NCBI RefSeq assembly: GCF_902459805.1
Contig: NZ_CABPST010000002.1
Span: 682,001 to 746,000, forward strand
Length of the DNA: 64,000 bases
Reading direction: 5' to 3'
DNA from: Pandoraea bronchicola
GTDB taxonomy: Bacteria; Pseudomonadota; Gammaproteobacteria; Burkholderiales; Burkholderiaceae
Part shown: one piece after another, positions 8,289 to 18,228 of the stretch
Position numbering within the stretch: the first letter of the stretch is position 1
Layout: each line of letters opens with the position of its first letter
Made by a program: the position numbers and the translations under genes
Notes under the pieces: generated by a model
The model's database searches: none
What the model was told of the DNA's origin: nothing
What the model saw: only the letters and a program-made list of their open reading frames with translations

Positions 8289-9254
8289 TCAATTCGCCTC
8301 GATCAGCTCTGCCGACGACTCGCGCAGACACGCGGCGAAGAGTTGCGCGGCAGGTGTCGTCGTGTCTTCACGCCAGTAGAGAATCGCTTCGCCCAAAGGG
8401 CCGAGCGGCGGCAGCGGCAGCACCCGCATCGAGCCACGCCGCACGTAACGGCGTGCGAGTGACAATGGCAGGATCGAGACAAAGTCCCCGCCTCGCAGCA
8501 ACGAGAGATTCAACGCCAGCGAACTCGATTCGATGGCCGGACGCTGCAACACAACACCGTGTTCGGCGAGGATCTCGACCATCGTCGCGAACGCTGGCGA
8601 GCCGCGCATCGGCGTGATCCATCGCACATCCTGCAGATCGTCCCAGGTGACGGGGCGTTCGGCAGCGTCATGACTGCCCAGCGGATGCCGCGTACCGACC
8701 ACGAAAACGAACGGCTCGTGATGCAACGATTCGTGACGCATGACGGGCAAGTGGCCAGTCACGCGATTGCGGCCGAGCGCCAGATCGAGATTGCCCTCGT
8801 CCATCATCTTGAGCAGACGGTCGAGGGTGGCTTCCACGAAGGAGAACGAAGCATTCGGTGCGCGCCGCGTGAATAGCTCGACCGCATGCGCGATCAACGG
8901 CTGCGGTATCGTCACCACGGCGCCGAAACGCACATGGCCCGCCGTGCCGGCGGTCAACGCACTGACGTCACGCCGCGCCAGTTCGATCTGCCGGAGAATC
9001 TCGCGACCTCGCTCGACGAGCACGCGCCCGATGCCGGTCAGCTCCACCGCATTGCCCACACGGCGCACGACAGGCGCGCCCAGCGCCTCCTCGATCTCCG
9101 CAATCTGCTTGGAGATGGCCGGCTGCGTGACGTGAAACGCCGCCGCCACACGCGTGACCTGCCGCAATTCACCCAACGTCACCAGAATGCGCAGATGTCC
9201 CAGCTTCAGGCCACTGCGGAAGAAGCGCTCTATCGAGTTATCGGTCGTTGACAT
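8289..9254 (-). CDS. LysR-family transcriptional regulator
   Basis: A 321-residue LysR regulator. The winged helix-turn-helix covers residues ~15-75 (LGHLRILVTLGELRQ, AFHVTQPAISKQIAEIE), followed by the periplasmic-binding-like effector domain (HVRFGAVVTIPQPLIAHAV onward). ATG 9254 (MSTTDNSIERF) is chosen because it places the HTH at the usual distance from the N terminus. It is divergent from the MFS-SDR-dehydratase operon starting at 9536, which it most likely controls. Confidence 0.9.
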   Translation of the reverse strand: MSTTDNSIERFFRSGLKLGHLRILVTLGELRQVTRVAAAFHVTQPAISKQIAEIEEALGAPVVRRVGNAVELTGIGRVLVERGREILRQIELARRDVSALTAGTAGHVRFGAVVTIPQPLIAHAVELFTRRAPNASFSFVEATLDRLLKMMDEGNLDLALGRNRVTGHLPVMRHESLHHEPFVFVVGTRHPLGSHDAAERPVTWDDLQDVRWITPMRGSPAFATMVEILAEHGVVLQRPAIESSSLALNLSLLRGGDFVSILPLSLARRYVRRGSMRVLPLPPLGPLGEAILYWREDTTTPAAQLFAACLRESSAELIEAN

Positions 9255-9305
9255 GGCGGGAATCGGAAAGTCCATCGTGTGGCACGAAGGTGAAACGCCA
9301 ACATC

Positions 9306-9321
9306 ATAACCAAACGGTAAT
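9306..9321. promoter_or_regulatory. candidate LysR box in the divergent promoter region
   Basis: An imperfect palindrome ATAACC-AAAC-GGTAAT contains a T-N11-A core, between the LysR start (9254) and the MFS start (9536). Assignment is by position and shape only. Confidence 0.35.
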
Positions 9322-9535
9322 ACCACGAGCCCAAAGTGTGATTTGCCGTTGCACCTGCCCACCCCTTACCCTTCGATCGAGCAGCACTGTCGCGCGGGGA
9401 GTCCCATAATGCCTCGGTGACTCAGAAACGGCCTAATGCCGTTTCCCATCGAGACGCCACCGCATAACCGAACGCGCGGCACGCTGCCCAATAACTCGAC
9501 GTGCCGAATGGCACGCATCCACGGAGACAACACCC

Positions 9536-10864
9536 ATGAGCACGTCCCTTTCCGGCGGCGCGCGGCCGCATGCCGGCGCGAATGCCGCCCTGGACCCGAC
9601 ACAGCGCGACGCGCTGTATCGCAAGCTGACCTGGCACATCATCCCGTTCCTCTTTCTCGCTTTCATCGTTGCGTACATCGACCGTGTGAACGTGAGCTTC
9701 GCGAAACTGGAGATGCTCTCTGACCTGTCGTTGTCCGAAACTGTCTACGGCGCCGGTGCAGGCGTGTTTTTCCTCGGCTATTTCATTTTCGAAGTGCCGA
9801 GCAATCTGATCCTGCACCGCGTGGGAGCGCGCATGTGGATCGCGCGCATCATGGTCACGTGGTCGATCATTTCCTGCCTGACGATGTTCACGCAGGGCCC
9901 GGTGTCTTTCTACGTCCTGCGCTTTCTGCTCGGCGTGGCCGAGGCCGGCTTCTTCCCCGGCATCGTGCTGTATCTGTCGACATGGTTCCCCTCGAACAAA
10001 CGCTCGCAGATCATCGCGCTGTTCATGGTGGCGATTCCGGTGTCGGGTGCCATTGGCGGCCCGCTGTCCGGCTGGATCATGCAGCGGTTCGGCGGTCTGC
10101 ACGACCTCGCCGGCTGGCAATGGCTGTTCCTGATCGAAGGCGTCGCCTCGCTGTTCGTGGGCATCGCTGCGTTCTTCGTATTGCAGGACCGGATCGAAAC
10201 CGTGAAGTGGCTCAGCGCGGATGAAAAGCGTCTGCTCGCGCAGGATCTCGCCGCCGACGACAGCACCCGCGCCCACCAGAGCGTGCGAGAGGTATTCGGT
10301 AACGGCAAGGTCTGGTTGCTCGGCTTGCTGTATTTCTGCATCGCGATGGGCAATTACGGCCTCGTGTTCTGGCTGCCGACGATGATCCGCGCCGCGGGCG
10401 TTGCCAACCTCGGCAACATCGGGCTGCTCTCTGCGGTGCCGTCGCTCATCAGCGCCGTCGCGATGATTCTGGTCGCACGCCACGCGGATCGCCACAACGA
10501 GCGCCGCGTGCATGTCGCGGTGTGCTGTCTGCTCGGTGCCGCCGGCATGCTCGCCTCGGTGTTGCTTGCCCAGCATCTGTGGTGGTCGATGGCCGCCCTC
10601 ATCGTGGCCGCTATCGGCATCAACTCGATTGCACCGGTCTTCTGGGGCATTCCCACGGCGATGATGGGCGGCGCCGGTGCGGCCGCTGCCATTGCGCTGA
10701 TCAACTCGACCGGCAACCTCGCGGGCTTCGTCAGCCCGTATGTCATCGGCTTTCTTAAGGACAGCACCGGGCAGTTGCTGCCGGGCATGATCGTGCTGGC
10801 GTGCGCGCTGGTCGGCGGTGCCTGCATTGTGCTGTCGCTGCGCCCGCAACGGAGTCACGCATGA
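9536..10864 (+). CDS. MFS transporter, anion:cation symporter (ACS) family
   Basis: A 442-residue 12-TM carrier of the tartrate/phthalate/hexuronate type. Diagnostic are YIDRVNVSFA in TM1, the GYFIFEVPSNL segment, and RFLLGVAEAGFFPG. Such carriers import organic or sugar acids with H+. GGAGA precedes ATG 9536. The stop overlaps the start of the next gene (ATGA), so translation is coupled. It is the first gene of a four-gene catabolic operon. Confidence 0.9.
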   Translation: MSTSLSGGARPHAGANAALDPTQRDALYRKLTWHIIPFLFLAFIVAYIDRVNVSFAKLEMLSDLSLSETVYGAGAGVFFLGYFIFEVPSNLILHRVGARMWIARIMVTWSIISCLTMFTQGPVSFYVLRFLLGVAEAGFFPGIVLYLSTWFPSNKRSQIIALFMVAIPVSGAIGGPLSGWIMQRFGGLHDLAGWQWLFLIEGVASLFVGIAAFFVLQDRIETVKWLSADEKRLLAQDLAADDSTRAHQSVREVFGNGKVWLLGLLYFCIAMGNYGLVFWLPTMIRAAGVANLGNIGLLSAVPSLISAVAMILVARHADRHNERRVHVAVCCLLGAAGMLASVLLAQHLWWSMAALIVAAIGINSIAPVFWGIPTAMMGGAGAAAAIALINSTGNLAGFVSPYVIGFLKDSTGQLLPGMIVLACALVGGACIVLSLRPQRSHA

Positions 10865-11640
10865 GTGTTTCCGTCTGCCTCGTCACCGGCGCCGCCACCG
10901 GCATCGGCGCCGCCACTGCCCTGCGCTTCGCTCGCGACGGCTGGGCCGTGGCCATCAACAACTTCGACGACAGCACTCGCGCCGCCGCGGAATCGGTAGC
11001 GGCGCAATGCCGCGACGCGGGTGCGCAGACGCTCGTCATCGATGCCGACGTGGGCGACGATGCCGCGTGCCGCCGCATGGCCGACACTGTCGGCGCGCAA
11101 TGGGGACGGCTCGACGCCCTCGTGAACAGCGCGGGCACGACGCGCGTGATCCCGCACGGCGACCTCGACGCCATCGACGACGTCGAGTTCGAACGCATCT
11201 ACCGCGTCAACCTGATCGGCATGTTCCAGATGACGCGCGCCGCAGCACCCTTGCTGCGCGAGCGGCCGGCAGGCGCACCGTCGGGCGCCGTCATCAACAT
11301 TTCGTCGCTCGCGTCGCTCAACGGTACGGGGTCGTCAATTGCCTATGCGGCGTCCAAGGGCGCGGTCAATGCGCTGACGCTCTCGCTCGCTCGCAATCTC
11401 GCGCCATACGTGCGCGTGAACGCCATTGCGCCGGGCATGGTCGACGACGGCCTGCTGCGACGCGTGCTCGGCGACGAGGCCTACGCCCGCGTGGTCGACG
11501 GCATGCGCGAGAACGCGCCGCTCAAGCGCGTCTCGCAGCCATCGGAAATCGCCGACCTCGCCTGGTTCCTCGCGGCCCACGCGCCCGCGATGACCGGTCA
11601 GGTGCTCGCCATCGAGAACGGCTTGCTGCTGAACACCTGA
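10861..11640 (+). CDS. SDR-family NAD(P)-dependent oxidoreductase
   Basis: A 259-residue classical short-chain dehydrogenase. Seen are the cofactor motif TGAATGIG (residues 9-16), the NSAG segment, NISS with the catalytic Ser, YAASK with catalytic Tyr and Lys, and a C-terminal GQVLAIENG. GGAG precedes ATG 10861, which overlaps the MFS stop by four bases. Between a sugar-acid carrier and an IlvD-type dehydratase, it probably oxidises an aldose or hydroxy acid. Substrate unknown. Confidence 0.88.
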   Translation: MSVSVCLVTGAATGIGAATALRFARDGWAVAINNFDDSTRAAAESVAAQCRDAGAQTLVIDADVGDDAACRRMADTVGAQWGRLDALVNSAGTTRVIPHGDLDAIDDVEFERIYRVNLIGMFQMTRAAAPLLRERPAGAPSGAVINISSLASLNGTGSSIAYAASKGAVNALTLSLARNLAPYVRVNAIAPGMVDDGLLRRVLGDEAYARVVDGMRENAPLKRVSQPSEIADLAWFLAAHAPAMTGQVLAIENGLLLNT

Positions 11641-11692
11641 ACGGCCTGACTGAGCGACGTCAACGCGCGCGACACAATATAAGGAAGTCCCC

Positions 11693-13438
11693 ATGACAGA
11701 TCTGCACAAACACCGCTCCCGCACCGTTACCGAAGGTGTGACGCGCACGCCGCACCGCGCCTTTCTGCGCGCCACCGGCCTCGACGACGCCGCCATCGAA
11801 AAGCCGTTCGTCGCCATCGTCGATACGTTTGGCGAGAACACGCCCTGCTCCATGTCGCTGAATCAGATTTCGGATAATGTCCGGCTTGGCGTGGCGGCGG
11901 GTGGCGGCGTGCCGATCCGCGGTTCGGCGATCTCCGTGTCGGATGGCACCTCGATGAATCATTCCGGCATGCGCTTCTCGCTGGTGTCACGCGAGACGAT
12001 TGCCGACAGCGTGGAGCTATTCGTGCGCGCGCATTGTTACGACGCCCTCGTCGGCGTGGCCGGTTGCGACAAGACGCTTCCCGGCATTCTGATGGGCATG
12101 GTGCGCGTGAACGTCCCCGGCGTGTTCCTGTTTGGTGGCGCGATGCTGCCGGGCGTGGCCCCCGACGGCTCGCAGGCCACGATCCTCACCGCCATCGAAG
12201 CCGTAGGTGCGGCGCAGCGCGGCGACATGACGGCCGAGACACTGAGCGGCATCGAAAAGCGCTGCACGCCGACCGCTGGATCGTGCCCGGGTCAATTCAC
12301 GGCAAACACGATGGCGATGGTGGCGGAAGTGCTCGGCCTCGCGCCGCTGGGCTCCGCCATGGTCCCGGCCGTCTACAGCGAACGCATTGCCATTGCCCGG
12401 CGCGCCGGGGAGAACGTGATGCGCGCCCTGCGCAACGGCGGACCGCTGCCGCGCGATCTGGTCACGCGCAAGAGTCTCGAAAACGCCTGCGCGGCAGTGG
12501 CGGCCACGGGGGGATCGACTAACGCCATGTTGCATATCCCCGCGATTGCGCACGAGGCCGGCATCCGATTCACGCTCGACGACGTCTCCGAAGTGCTCGC
12601 CCGTACGCCGCTCATCGGTGACATGCAGCCCGGGGGCCGCTACCTGGCCGTCGATCTGCATCATGTCGGCGGGGTGCCTGCGGTGCTCAACGCGCTGCTT
12701 GCGGGCGGCCACATTCACGGCGATACGCTCACGCAGAGCGGAGAAACACTCGACGTCGCGTTGCGCGCGTTTCCCGGTCCCGACGGCCGCGTCGTCAAGC
12801 CGCACACGGAGCCGCTCTCGCCGAACGCGGGACTGGTCGTACTGCGCGGCAACCTCGCTCCGGACGGCGCCGCACTCAAGACGGCCGGCCTGAAGCAACT
12901 GGTGTTCTCAGGCACCGCGCGCGTGTTCGAAACCGAGGAGGACTGCATGGCTGTGGTATCGGCTGGCACGTACCGTGAGGGCGATGTGCTCGTGATTCGC
13001 AACGAAGGGCCCAAGGGTGGCCCCGGCATGCGCGAAATGCTGAGTGTGACGGCAGCGATCTACGGCCAGGGCATGGGCGAGAAGGTCGCACTGCTCACCG
13101 ACGGCCGCTTTTCCGGGGCGACGCGCGGCATGTGCATCGGCTACGTTGGCCCCGAAGCGGCGGCAGGCGGGCCGATCCGTTTGCTGCGCGACGGCGACCG
13201 CATCCACATCGATGCCATCAAGGGTAAGCTCGACGTCGAACTCTCCGACGAGGCACTCGCTGCGCGCGCCGCTGAGGCCAAGCCGTTCGTGCGCGGACGT
13301 CTGGGCGGCGTACTGGAAAAGTACGAAGCGCTCGTGCGGCCCGCCAAGCTCGGTGCCGTCACGCATTCGGGGGCCGTGGAATGGCCCTATGAAGCCTTGC
13401 TCGGGGAGACGCCAACCCACGAGGACACGAATCGATGA
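11693..13438 (+). CDS. IlvD/Edd-family dehydratase (probable sugar-acid dehydratase)
   Basis: A 581-residue protein with the IlvD/Edd fold. Fe-S ligand cysteines are expected at C52 (PCSMSLNQ), C125 (GCDKTLPG) and C198 ([12 protein letters not shown]). The C-terminal [15 protein letters not shown] block is conserved. Dihydroxy-acid dehydratases and aldonate dehydratases share this fold. The neighbours (ACS carrier, SDR, HIBADH-type enzyme) argue for a catabolic aldonate-type substrate and not for branched-chain amino acid synthesis. AAGGAAG precedes ATG 11693. The stop overlaps the next start by four bases. Confidence 0.88.
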   Translation: MTDLHKHRSRTVTEGVTRTPHRAFLRATGLDDAAIEKPFVAIVDTFGENTPCSMSLNQISDNVRLGVAAGGGVPIRGSAISVSDGTSMNHSGMRFSLVSRETIADSVELFVRAHCYDALVGVAGCDKTLPGILMGMVRVNVPGVFLFGGAMLPGVAPDGSQATILTAIEAVGAAQRGDMTAETLSGIEKRCTPTAGSCPGQFTANTMAMVAEVLGLAPLGSAMVPAVYSERIAIARRAGENVMRALRNGGPLPRDLVTRKSLENACAAVAATGGSTNAMLHIPAIAHEAGIRFTLDDVSEVLARTPLIGDMQPGGRYLAVDLHHVGGVPAVLNALLAGGHIHGDTLTQSGETLDVALRAFPGPDGRVVKPHTEPLSPNAGLVVLRGNLAPDGAALKTAGLKQLVFSGTARVFETEEDCMAVVSAGTYREGDVLVIRNEGPKGGPGMREMLSVTAAIYGQGMGEKVALLTDGRFSGATRGMCIGYVGPEAAAGGPIRLLRDGDRIHIDAIKGKLDVELSDEALAARAAEAKPFVRGRLGGVLEKYEALVRPAKLGAVTHSGAVEWPYEALLGETPTHEDTNR

Positions 13439-14325
13439 CTACCCCACGCGTAGGCTTTTGCGGCATCGGCCGCATGGGCGAACCCATGACGCAGCGGCTG
13501 CTCGCTGCCGGACACGAGGTCGCTATCTGGAACCGTTCGGTCGCCAAGCTCGCAGCCCTGACCGACGCTGGTGCCATGGCCTGCGTCACCCCGCAGGCAC
13601 TCGGCGAATGCGTCGACATCGCCCTGCTCTGCCTTGGCGACGGTAGGGCCGTGGAGGATGTGGTGTTCGGTGAGCACGGGCTCGTGCATGCCGCCACGCC
13701 GCCGCGCATTCTCGTCGACCACTCGACCCTCTCGCCTGCGTTGACCCGCACCCTCGCGAAGCGCTGGCACGAAGCGACCGGCAGTGTGTGGATCGACGCG
13801 CCCGTGTCCGGCGGCACAGCTGGCGCCGCAGCAGGCACACTGGCGATCATGGCGGGCGGGCCGGCAGAGGCCATCGAAACGATCACGCCGGTGCTGCGCG
13901 CGTTCTCGTCGCGCGTCACGCGCATGGGCGACACCGGTGCAGGCCAGACCACGAAGCTCGCCAATCAGGCCATCGTTGCCACCACGCTCGCGGGACTGGC
14001 CGAAGCCTTCCTGCTGGCCAAACGCAGCGGCATCGATACGTCAGCCGTGCCGTCGGCGCTGCAAGGCGGCTGGGCCGATTCCGTTCTGCTGCAAACGCTG
14101 TGGCCGCGCATGGTGACCCCGCCGGCACATGCCACCGGCACGGTTCGCGTGATGCTCAAGGATCTCGATGCGATTGCGGAACTGGCCCACACGAGCGCTA
14201 CGGTGCAACGCGTGCTGCCCGAGGTGCGCCGTTTGCTGAAGGACGCCGCGCAACGCGGTATGGCGGATTGGGATCTGTCTCAGATATTCCGGATCGGCGA
14301 AGCAGAGAGTTCACCGAACGCGTGA
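13435..14325 (+). CDS. 3-hydroxyisobutyrate dehydrogenase-family reductase
   Basis: A 296-residue beta-hydroxyacid dehydrogenase. The N-terminal Rossmann motif is [12 protein letters not shown]; the substrate motif is [14 protein letters not shown]; the catalytic Lys lies in [11 protein letters not shown]. Known members act on 3-hydroxyisobutyrate, tartronate semialdehyde or similar 3-carbon hydroxy acids. It is last in the operon begun at 9536 and probably completes the pathway. The exact substrate cannot be told from sequence. Confidence 0.88.
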   Translation: MTTPRVGFCGIGRMGEPMTQRLLAAGHEVAIWNRSVAKLAALTDAGAMACVTPQALGECVDIALLCLGDGRAVEDVVFGEHGLVHAATPPRILVDHSTLSPALTRTLAKRWHEATGSVWIDAPVSGGTAGAAAGTLAIMAGGPAEAIETITPVLRAFSSRVTRMGDTGAGQTTKLANQAIVATTLAGLAEAFLLAKRSGIDTSAVPSALQGGWADSVLLQTLWPRMVTPPAHATGTVRVMLKDLDAIAELAHTSATVQRVLPEVRRLLKDAAQRGMADWDLSQIFRIGEAESSPNA

Positions 14326-14340
14326 TGGCGTTTTGAAGTC

Positions 14341-14364
14341 GCCATGCCCGCTGCGGGGCATGGC
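14341..14364. terminator. hairpin between convergent genes
   Basis: A nine-base perfect stem GCCATGCCC / GGGCATGGC with a six-base loop sits between two convergent stops (14325 and 14382). No T tract follows on either strand, so termination is only probable. Confidence 0.45.
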
Positions 14365-14381
14365 CAGCCATCACCGATGAC

Positions 14382-15986
14382 TTACTTGACTTGCACGGTC
14401 GCGAAGTTCTGGCGGCCGAACGGGCTCACCTGATATCCCGACACGTCCGAGCGCGTAATCACCGCGGCTATCGGATGCGCCAGCGGAATCCACAACGCAT
14501 CGTCCTTGATCGTCTTCTGCGCGGCCTGATACTTGGCCGTACGCGTCGCGACATCGGGTGTGCGCTTGCCGTCGGCAATCAGCTTGTCGAGATTCGTATC
14601 GCAGAAGCGCGCAAAGTTCGTCCCCGAGGTCACGGCAGCGCAACTGAACTGCGGCGTCAGGAAGTTGTCGGGATCGCCGTTATCGCCCGACCAGCCCATG
14701 AACAGCAGGTCATGTTCGCCCGCCTTGCCCCGGCGAATCAGTTCGCCCCACTCCACGGTCTTGATCTGCGCCTTCACGCCGATCTTCGCCAGATCGCTCT
14801 GCAGCATCTCGGCCCCCACGCGCGGGTTCGGATTGAGCAAACTGCCTGCCGGACGCGTCCAGATCGTCGTCTCGAAACCTTGCGGGAAACCGGCGTCCGC
14901 AAGCAGCTTCTTCGCTTTCTCGATGCTGTGCGGATAGTCCGCCACGTTCTTGGCGTAGCTCCACGTGTTCGGTGGATATACATTGACGGCCGGCGTCGCC
15001 GTGCCCTCGAACACCTGCTTGACGTAGTTCGGCTTGTCGAACGCCAGATTCAGCGCCTGACGCACACGCACGTCGTTCAGCGGCTTGTGCTGCGTGTTGA
15101 TGGCGACGAACGCCGTCATGAAGGCGGGCGTCTCCACCACCTTGAGCGCCTTGTCACCGCGCGCGGCCTGCACGTCGAGCGGCTTCGGCGACAGTGCGAT
15201 CTGGCACTCGCCGACCTTCACCTTCTGCGCGCGCACGGCGGCGTCGGGCACGATCGTATAGATCAGGCGTTCCGAGGCCGGCTTGCCACCGAAGTACGAT
15301 GCGTTGGCATCGAAGCGCACGACACTGTCCTTCTGATAGCTGCGGAAGACGAACGGGCCCGTGCCGATCGGACGCGCATTCAGTTCATCCGTCTTGTTGG
15401 TGGCGATGAGCTTGTCGGCGTACTCGGCCGAATAAATCGACGCGAAGCCCATCGACAGCATCGACAGAAACACGGCGTCCGGCTCGGATAGCGTAAAACG
15501 AACGGTGTTGTCGTCGACCTTCTGCACCGACTTGATCAGCTTGCCCAGCGAGAGCGATTGCGCATGCGGGAAGCCCGACGGCGTGAGCTTGTGCCACGGC
15601 GCGTTGTCGTTGAGCATGCGATCGAACGTAAAGACGACGTCGTCGGCATTGAAGGCGCGCGTCGGCTTGAAGAGGTCGTTGCTATGGAAGTTCACATTCG
15701 GACGCAGCGTGAACGTATAGGTCAAGCCGTCGGGACTGACTTCCCACTTGGTCGCCAGACTCGGCACGACTTTCGCCTGCGCGGCATCGAATTCGACCAG
15801 CCGGTTGAACACCGGATCGGCGGAAGCGTTGGTCGTGGTGAGCGAGTTGTAGCGCACGACGTCGAAGCCTTCAGGGCTGGCTTCGGTGCATACGGTAAGG
15901 GCCTTGGCATGCGCTGCGAGAGGCACCAACGGCAGGGATAGGACAGTCAGAACGGCAGCGAGTGTACGACGCGAGCGACGGTGCAT
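14382..15986 (-). CDS. ABC transporter solute-binding protein, peptide/nickel type (DppA-like)
   Basis: A 534-residue SBP_bac_5 family protein. Signal peptide is residues 1-28 (RRTLAAVLTVLSLPLVPLAAHA), then ALTVCTEASPEGFDV, which is DppA-like. Further blocks are TYTFTLRPNVNFHSND, FRSYQKDSVVRFDAN and LLFMGWSGDNGDPDNFL. It delivers dipeptides or small oligopeptides to a DppBCDF-type importer. No permease genes are adjacent. GGAG lies 12 bases before ATG 15986; the longer frame from 16022 lacks such a site. Confidence 0.88.
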   Translation of the reverse strand: MHRRSRRTLAAVLTVLSLPLVPLAAHAKALTVCTEASPEGFDVVRYNSLTTTNASADPVFNRLVEFDAAQAKVVPSLATKWEVSPDGLTYTFTLRPNVNFHSNDLFKPTRAFNADDVVFTFDRMLNDNAPWHKLTPSGFPHAQSLSLGKLIKSVQKVDDNTVRFTLSEPDAVFLSMLSMGFASIYSAEYADKLIATNKTDELNARPIGTGPFVFRSYQKDSVVRFDANASYFGGKPASERLIYTIVPDAAVRAQKVKVGECQIALSPKPLDVQAARGDKALKVVETPAFMTAFVAINTQHKPLNDVRVRQALNLAFDKPNYVKQVFEGTATPAVNVYPPNTWSYAKNVADYPHSIEKAKKLLADAGFPQGFETTIWTRPAGSLLNPNPRVGAEMLQSDLAKIGVKAQIKTVEWGELIRRGKAGEHDLLFMGWSGDNGDPDNFLTPQFSCAAVTSGTNFARFCDTNLDKLIADGKRTPDVATRTAKYQAAQKTIKDDALWIPLAHPIAAVITRSDVSGYQVSPFGRQNFATVQVK

Positions 15987-16113
15987 GAGCTTCTTCTCCA
16001 GGAAGTCGATGACGGTTGGCAAACAGCGGGCCAGAATAGCGCAAATTCAGGACAACTGCCCTTGCACCGCCGCATATGCTTATCTCTGCGCTCACGAATC
16101 CTGAAGCTGAATG

Positions 16114-16980
16114 TCAGTTTTGCCAACCGAAGGCCCGTATCCGATGGACGATGCTGTCGCGCGCCACCGCCACCGTCAGCCGGGAACTGACGGACATGTC
16201 GTATAGATAGCGTGTGCGGCCCGCGTACGGCACGCTCACGTAAGGGTGAGCCAGCAACGGAACCTCAGCGCCCGACGCCAGTGCGCCCCCCTCGCCTGCC
16301 AGACGCGCAAGACACAGGCGATGCGCGGTGTCGCGCGCAACGGCGAACGGATCGCACGGCCGAGCGCTCACCTTCGCGGAGTCATCCGTCCCGACGGGCG
16401 CCGGCGCGTGCGCTGCCAGCGCCACCGGGCCCTGCCCCAGCGCAACGAATAACCACAATCCCGCATGCGCCATATCGACCCACACCTTGCCGTGCGGTCC
16501 GTCGCACTCGAGCGACGACACACCGGGCGTTGCCGCCGGGACAGGCGCGTGCGCGGGCGCACAGCGAAACCAGCGGCCGAAAATCCAGCGCAATGCGATG
16601 CGCTCCGACAGGAATCGATGGCGCATCTGCTGACGCGGCAGCCGGCGGGCGAGCGAGTGTTCGGCGGCCGACAACCATGTCGCACCGTCGTCGGGACCGC
16701 CCGCCGCTGCCCCCGTCGCCCCGAACGGACGCCCGGCCAGCAGAAAGCGCCACAGCCAGAGTTCGTCACCACCACACTGGGGAAAGGGCCGCGCCACGGA
16801 CGGCCGATGGGCATCGAGGTTGTCTGCGGCCTCCATGCCGCTGCCGGTCAGCGCACGATGCTGCGCGCCGCCCGTCAGCTTGCGCTCGCCCTGACCGAAC
16901 TGCCCTAGCGGCACGTAGGTCATCGAAGGCGTTGGAATCGATGACACGCGCGGCGTCGAATCAACCGTTCGCTTCAACAT
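16114..16980 (-). CDS. Fur-regulated protein resembling a degenerate 4'-phosphopantetheinyl transferase
   Basis: A 288-residue protein. Residues ~75-200 follow the layout of Sfp-type PPTases: a hydrophobic strand (LWLWRFLLAG), a helix pair beginning WLSAAEHSLARR and ending LSERIALRWIFGRWF (compare the family's 'LS..E..RA' and 'R..LR..LG.yl'), then GPHGKVWVDMAHAGLW in place of 'GKP...FNLSHS'. The metal-binding G-D-E motif is replaced by ALAAHA, and no W..KEA motif is visible, so PPTase activity is doubtful. A near-consensus Fur box lies upstream. GGAGGT precedes ATG 16980. Such PPTases normally prime siderophore synthetases; none is visible here. Family assignment is inference. Confidence 0.6.
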   Translation of the reverse strand: MLKRTVDSTPRVSSIPTPSMTYVPLGQFGQGERKLTGGAQHRALTGSGMEAADNLDAHRPSVARPFPQCGGDELWLWRFLLAGRPFGATGAAAGGPDDGATWLSAAEHSLARRLPRQQMRHRFLSERIALRWIFGRWFRCAPAHAPVPAATPGVSSLECDGPHGKVWVDMAHAGLWLFVALGQGPVALAAHAPAPVGTDDSAKVSARPCDPFAVARDTAHRLCLARLAGEGGALASGAEVPLLAHPYVSVPYAGRTRYLYDMSVSSRLTVAVARDSIVHRIRAFGWQN

Positions 16981-17064
16981 CTGCAATTTCGACCTCCACA
17001 GGCGAGGTCTCCGATGACAAGTCAGTCTTGTGTATGCCTAAAGCCATCGGCGGCCATTCATTTG

Positions 17065-17083
17065 ATAATGAGAATCATTATCA
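17065..17083. promoter_or_regulatory. Fur box
   Basis: GATAATGAGAATCATTATC matches the 19-base consensus GATAATGATAATCATTATC at 18 positions. It lies 82 bases upstream of the PPTase-like gene, so that gene should be iron-repressed. Confidence 0.9.
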
Positions 17084-17218
17084 AATAATAGCACAAGGGT
17101 CCGCATAAGAACGGATGAGATCCGGATCGAAAGTGGCGTGGGGTGCGGGGCTTGGCGATGGAGCGGCCGCGCGTGTAGCGGTGCCCCATCGAGACCGTGG
17201 CTCGGAAACGCTGACGCG

Positions 17219-18124
17219 TCAGGCGCTCGCAGGCAGCGGCGGCCGATAGCCCAGCGAGTGACTGGCGGCCAACGCTTCGCGGCGCACAGCTTCGCCGATC
17301 GGGCCGTCCATGCGGGCGTCGAATCCGCCGGTAGCGCCGAGCGCCGTGATCACGCCGACGAGGCGACCGTCGTAGTTGAAGACCGGTGCGGCCAGCGCGC
17401 TGATACCGGTCAGATTGGTATCGCGCACGCTCGCGCCCTGGGCAGCGCGCACAGACGCCCGGAGTGCGCCGATGGGGTCGGTTGCATCGAGCTGCGCCCG
17501 ATGCTCCGGCGTGGCGTGCGCCAGCTCGCCTTCGGCCATCGCGAGCACTTGCGGATCGTCGAGCAAGCCAAGGAAAACGCGACCGGCCGCCGACCAGAGC
17601 ACGGACATCACCGAACCGATTCGCACGTTGATCGTCACCGGCAGGCCCGGCTCTTCGAAACGCACGATGGTCGGCCCCTTGTTGCCCATGACGGCAATAA
17701 AGCAGGTGACGTCGAATGCCTCACGCAGACGCACCAGCGCCGGTTCAGCCGCCCGCACCGGATCGGCCTGCCGCATGGCCGCCACGCCGATGAGCATCGC
17801 TTCAAGCCCGAGATGGTAGTGCTGCGAGTCGGTATCCTGCGCGACGAGTCCCTCTTCCACGAGACTCATCAGGTACCGGTGAACCTTGGCGGGGCTTTGC
17901 TGCACGTGCAGAGCGAGCGCGGTGAGGCTCGCGCGACCGCCCAGCCGGGCCAGGCCCTTAAGCACCGCCATGCCGGTTTCGGCAGACTGCACCCGTTGAC
18001 GGCGGCCGCGCTCGCGAGGCGCGTCGATCGCATCGGTGCCGGAGGCCGGGAGGCCATCCGTCACGCCGGAAGGCACCACCGCGCTGCGCGGTCGGCCTGC
18101 TGTGGGTCGTTTGCTTGTGGTCAT
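17219..18124 (-). CDS. IclR-family transcriptional regulator
   Basis: A 301-residue IclR regulator. The N-terminal winged HTH lies at ~55-115 (AETGMAVLKGLARLGG, HVQQSPAKVHRYLMSLVEEGL), followed by the GAF-like effector domain (VTCFIAVMGNKGPTIVRF, VLWSAAGRVFLGLL, GISALAAPVFNYDGRLVGVI). ATG 18124 (MTTSKRP) is preferred over an upstream in-frame start. It is divergent from the P450 gene and likely controls it; IclR members often regulate aromatic catabolism. Confidence 0.9.
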   Translation of the reverse strand: MTTSKRPTAGRPRSAVVPSGVTDGLPASGTDAIDAPRERGRRQRVQSAETGMAVLKGLARLGGRASLTALALHVQQSPAKVHRYLMSLVEEGLVAQDTDSQHYHLGLEAMLIGVAAMRQADPVRAAEPALVRLREAFDVTCFIAVMGNKGPTIVRFEEPGLPVTINVRIGSVMSVLWSAAGRVFLGLLDDPQVLAMAEGELAHATPEHRAQLDATDPIGALRASVRAAQGASVRDTNLTGISALAAPVFNYDGRLVGVITALGATGGFDARMDGPIGEAVRREALAASHSLGYRPPLPASA

Positions 18125-18194
18125 CGGCGAGATTTTATGACGCAAATCGCCATAGTCCGACATCGCTGGGCCTAGAGGTTAACCCCAGTCCACC

Positions 18195-18228
18195 TATTTA
18201 CGCAATGCGTATTATATTTACGCTTAAC
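18195..18228. promoter_or_regulatory. candidate IclR operator between the regulator and the P450 gene
   Basis: The direct repeat TATTTACGC occurs at 18195-18203 and 18215-18223, exactly 20 bases (two helical turns) apart. The first copy extends into the dyad ACGCA-A-TGCGT. The rest of the 320-base gap has no gene. Related sequence lies upstream of the AAHS carrier at about 23778-23815. Confidence 0.5.
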
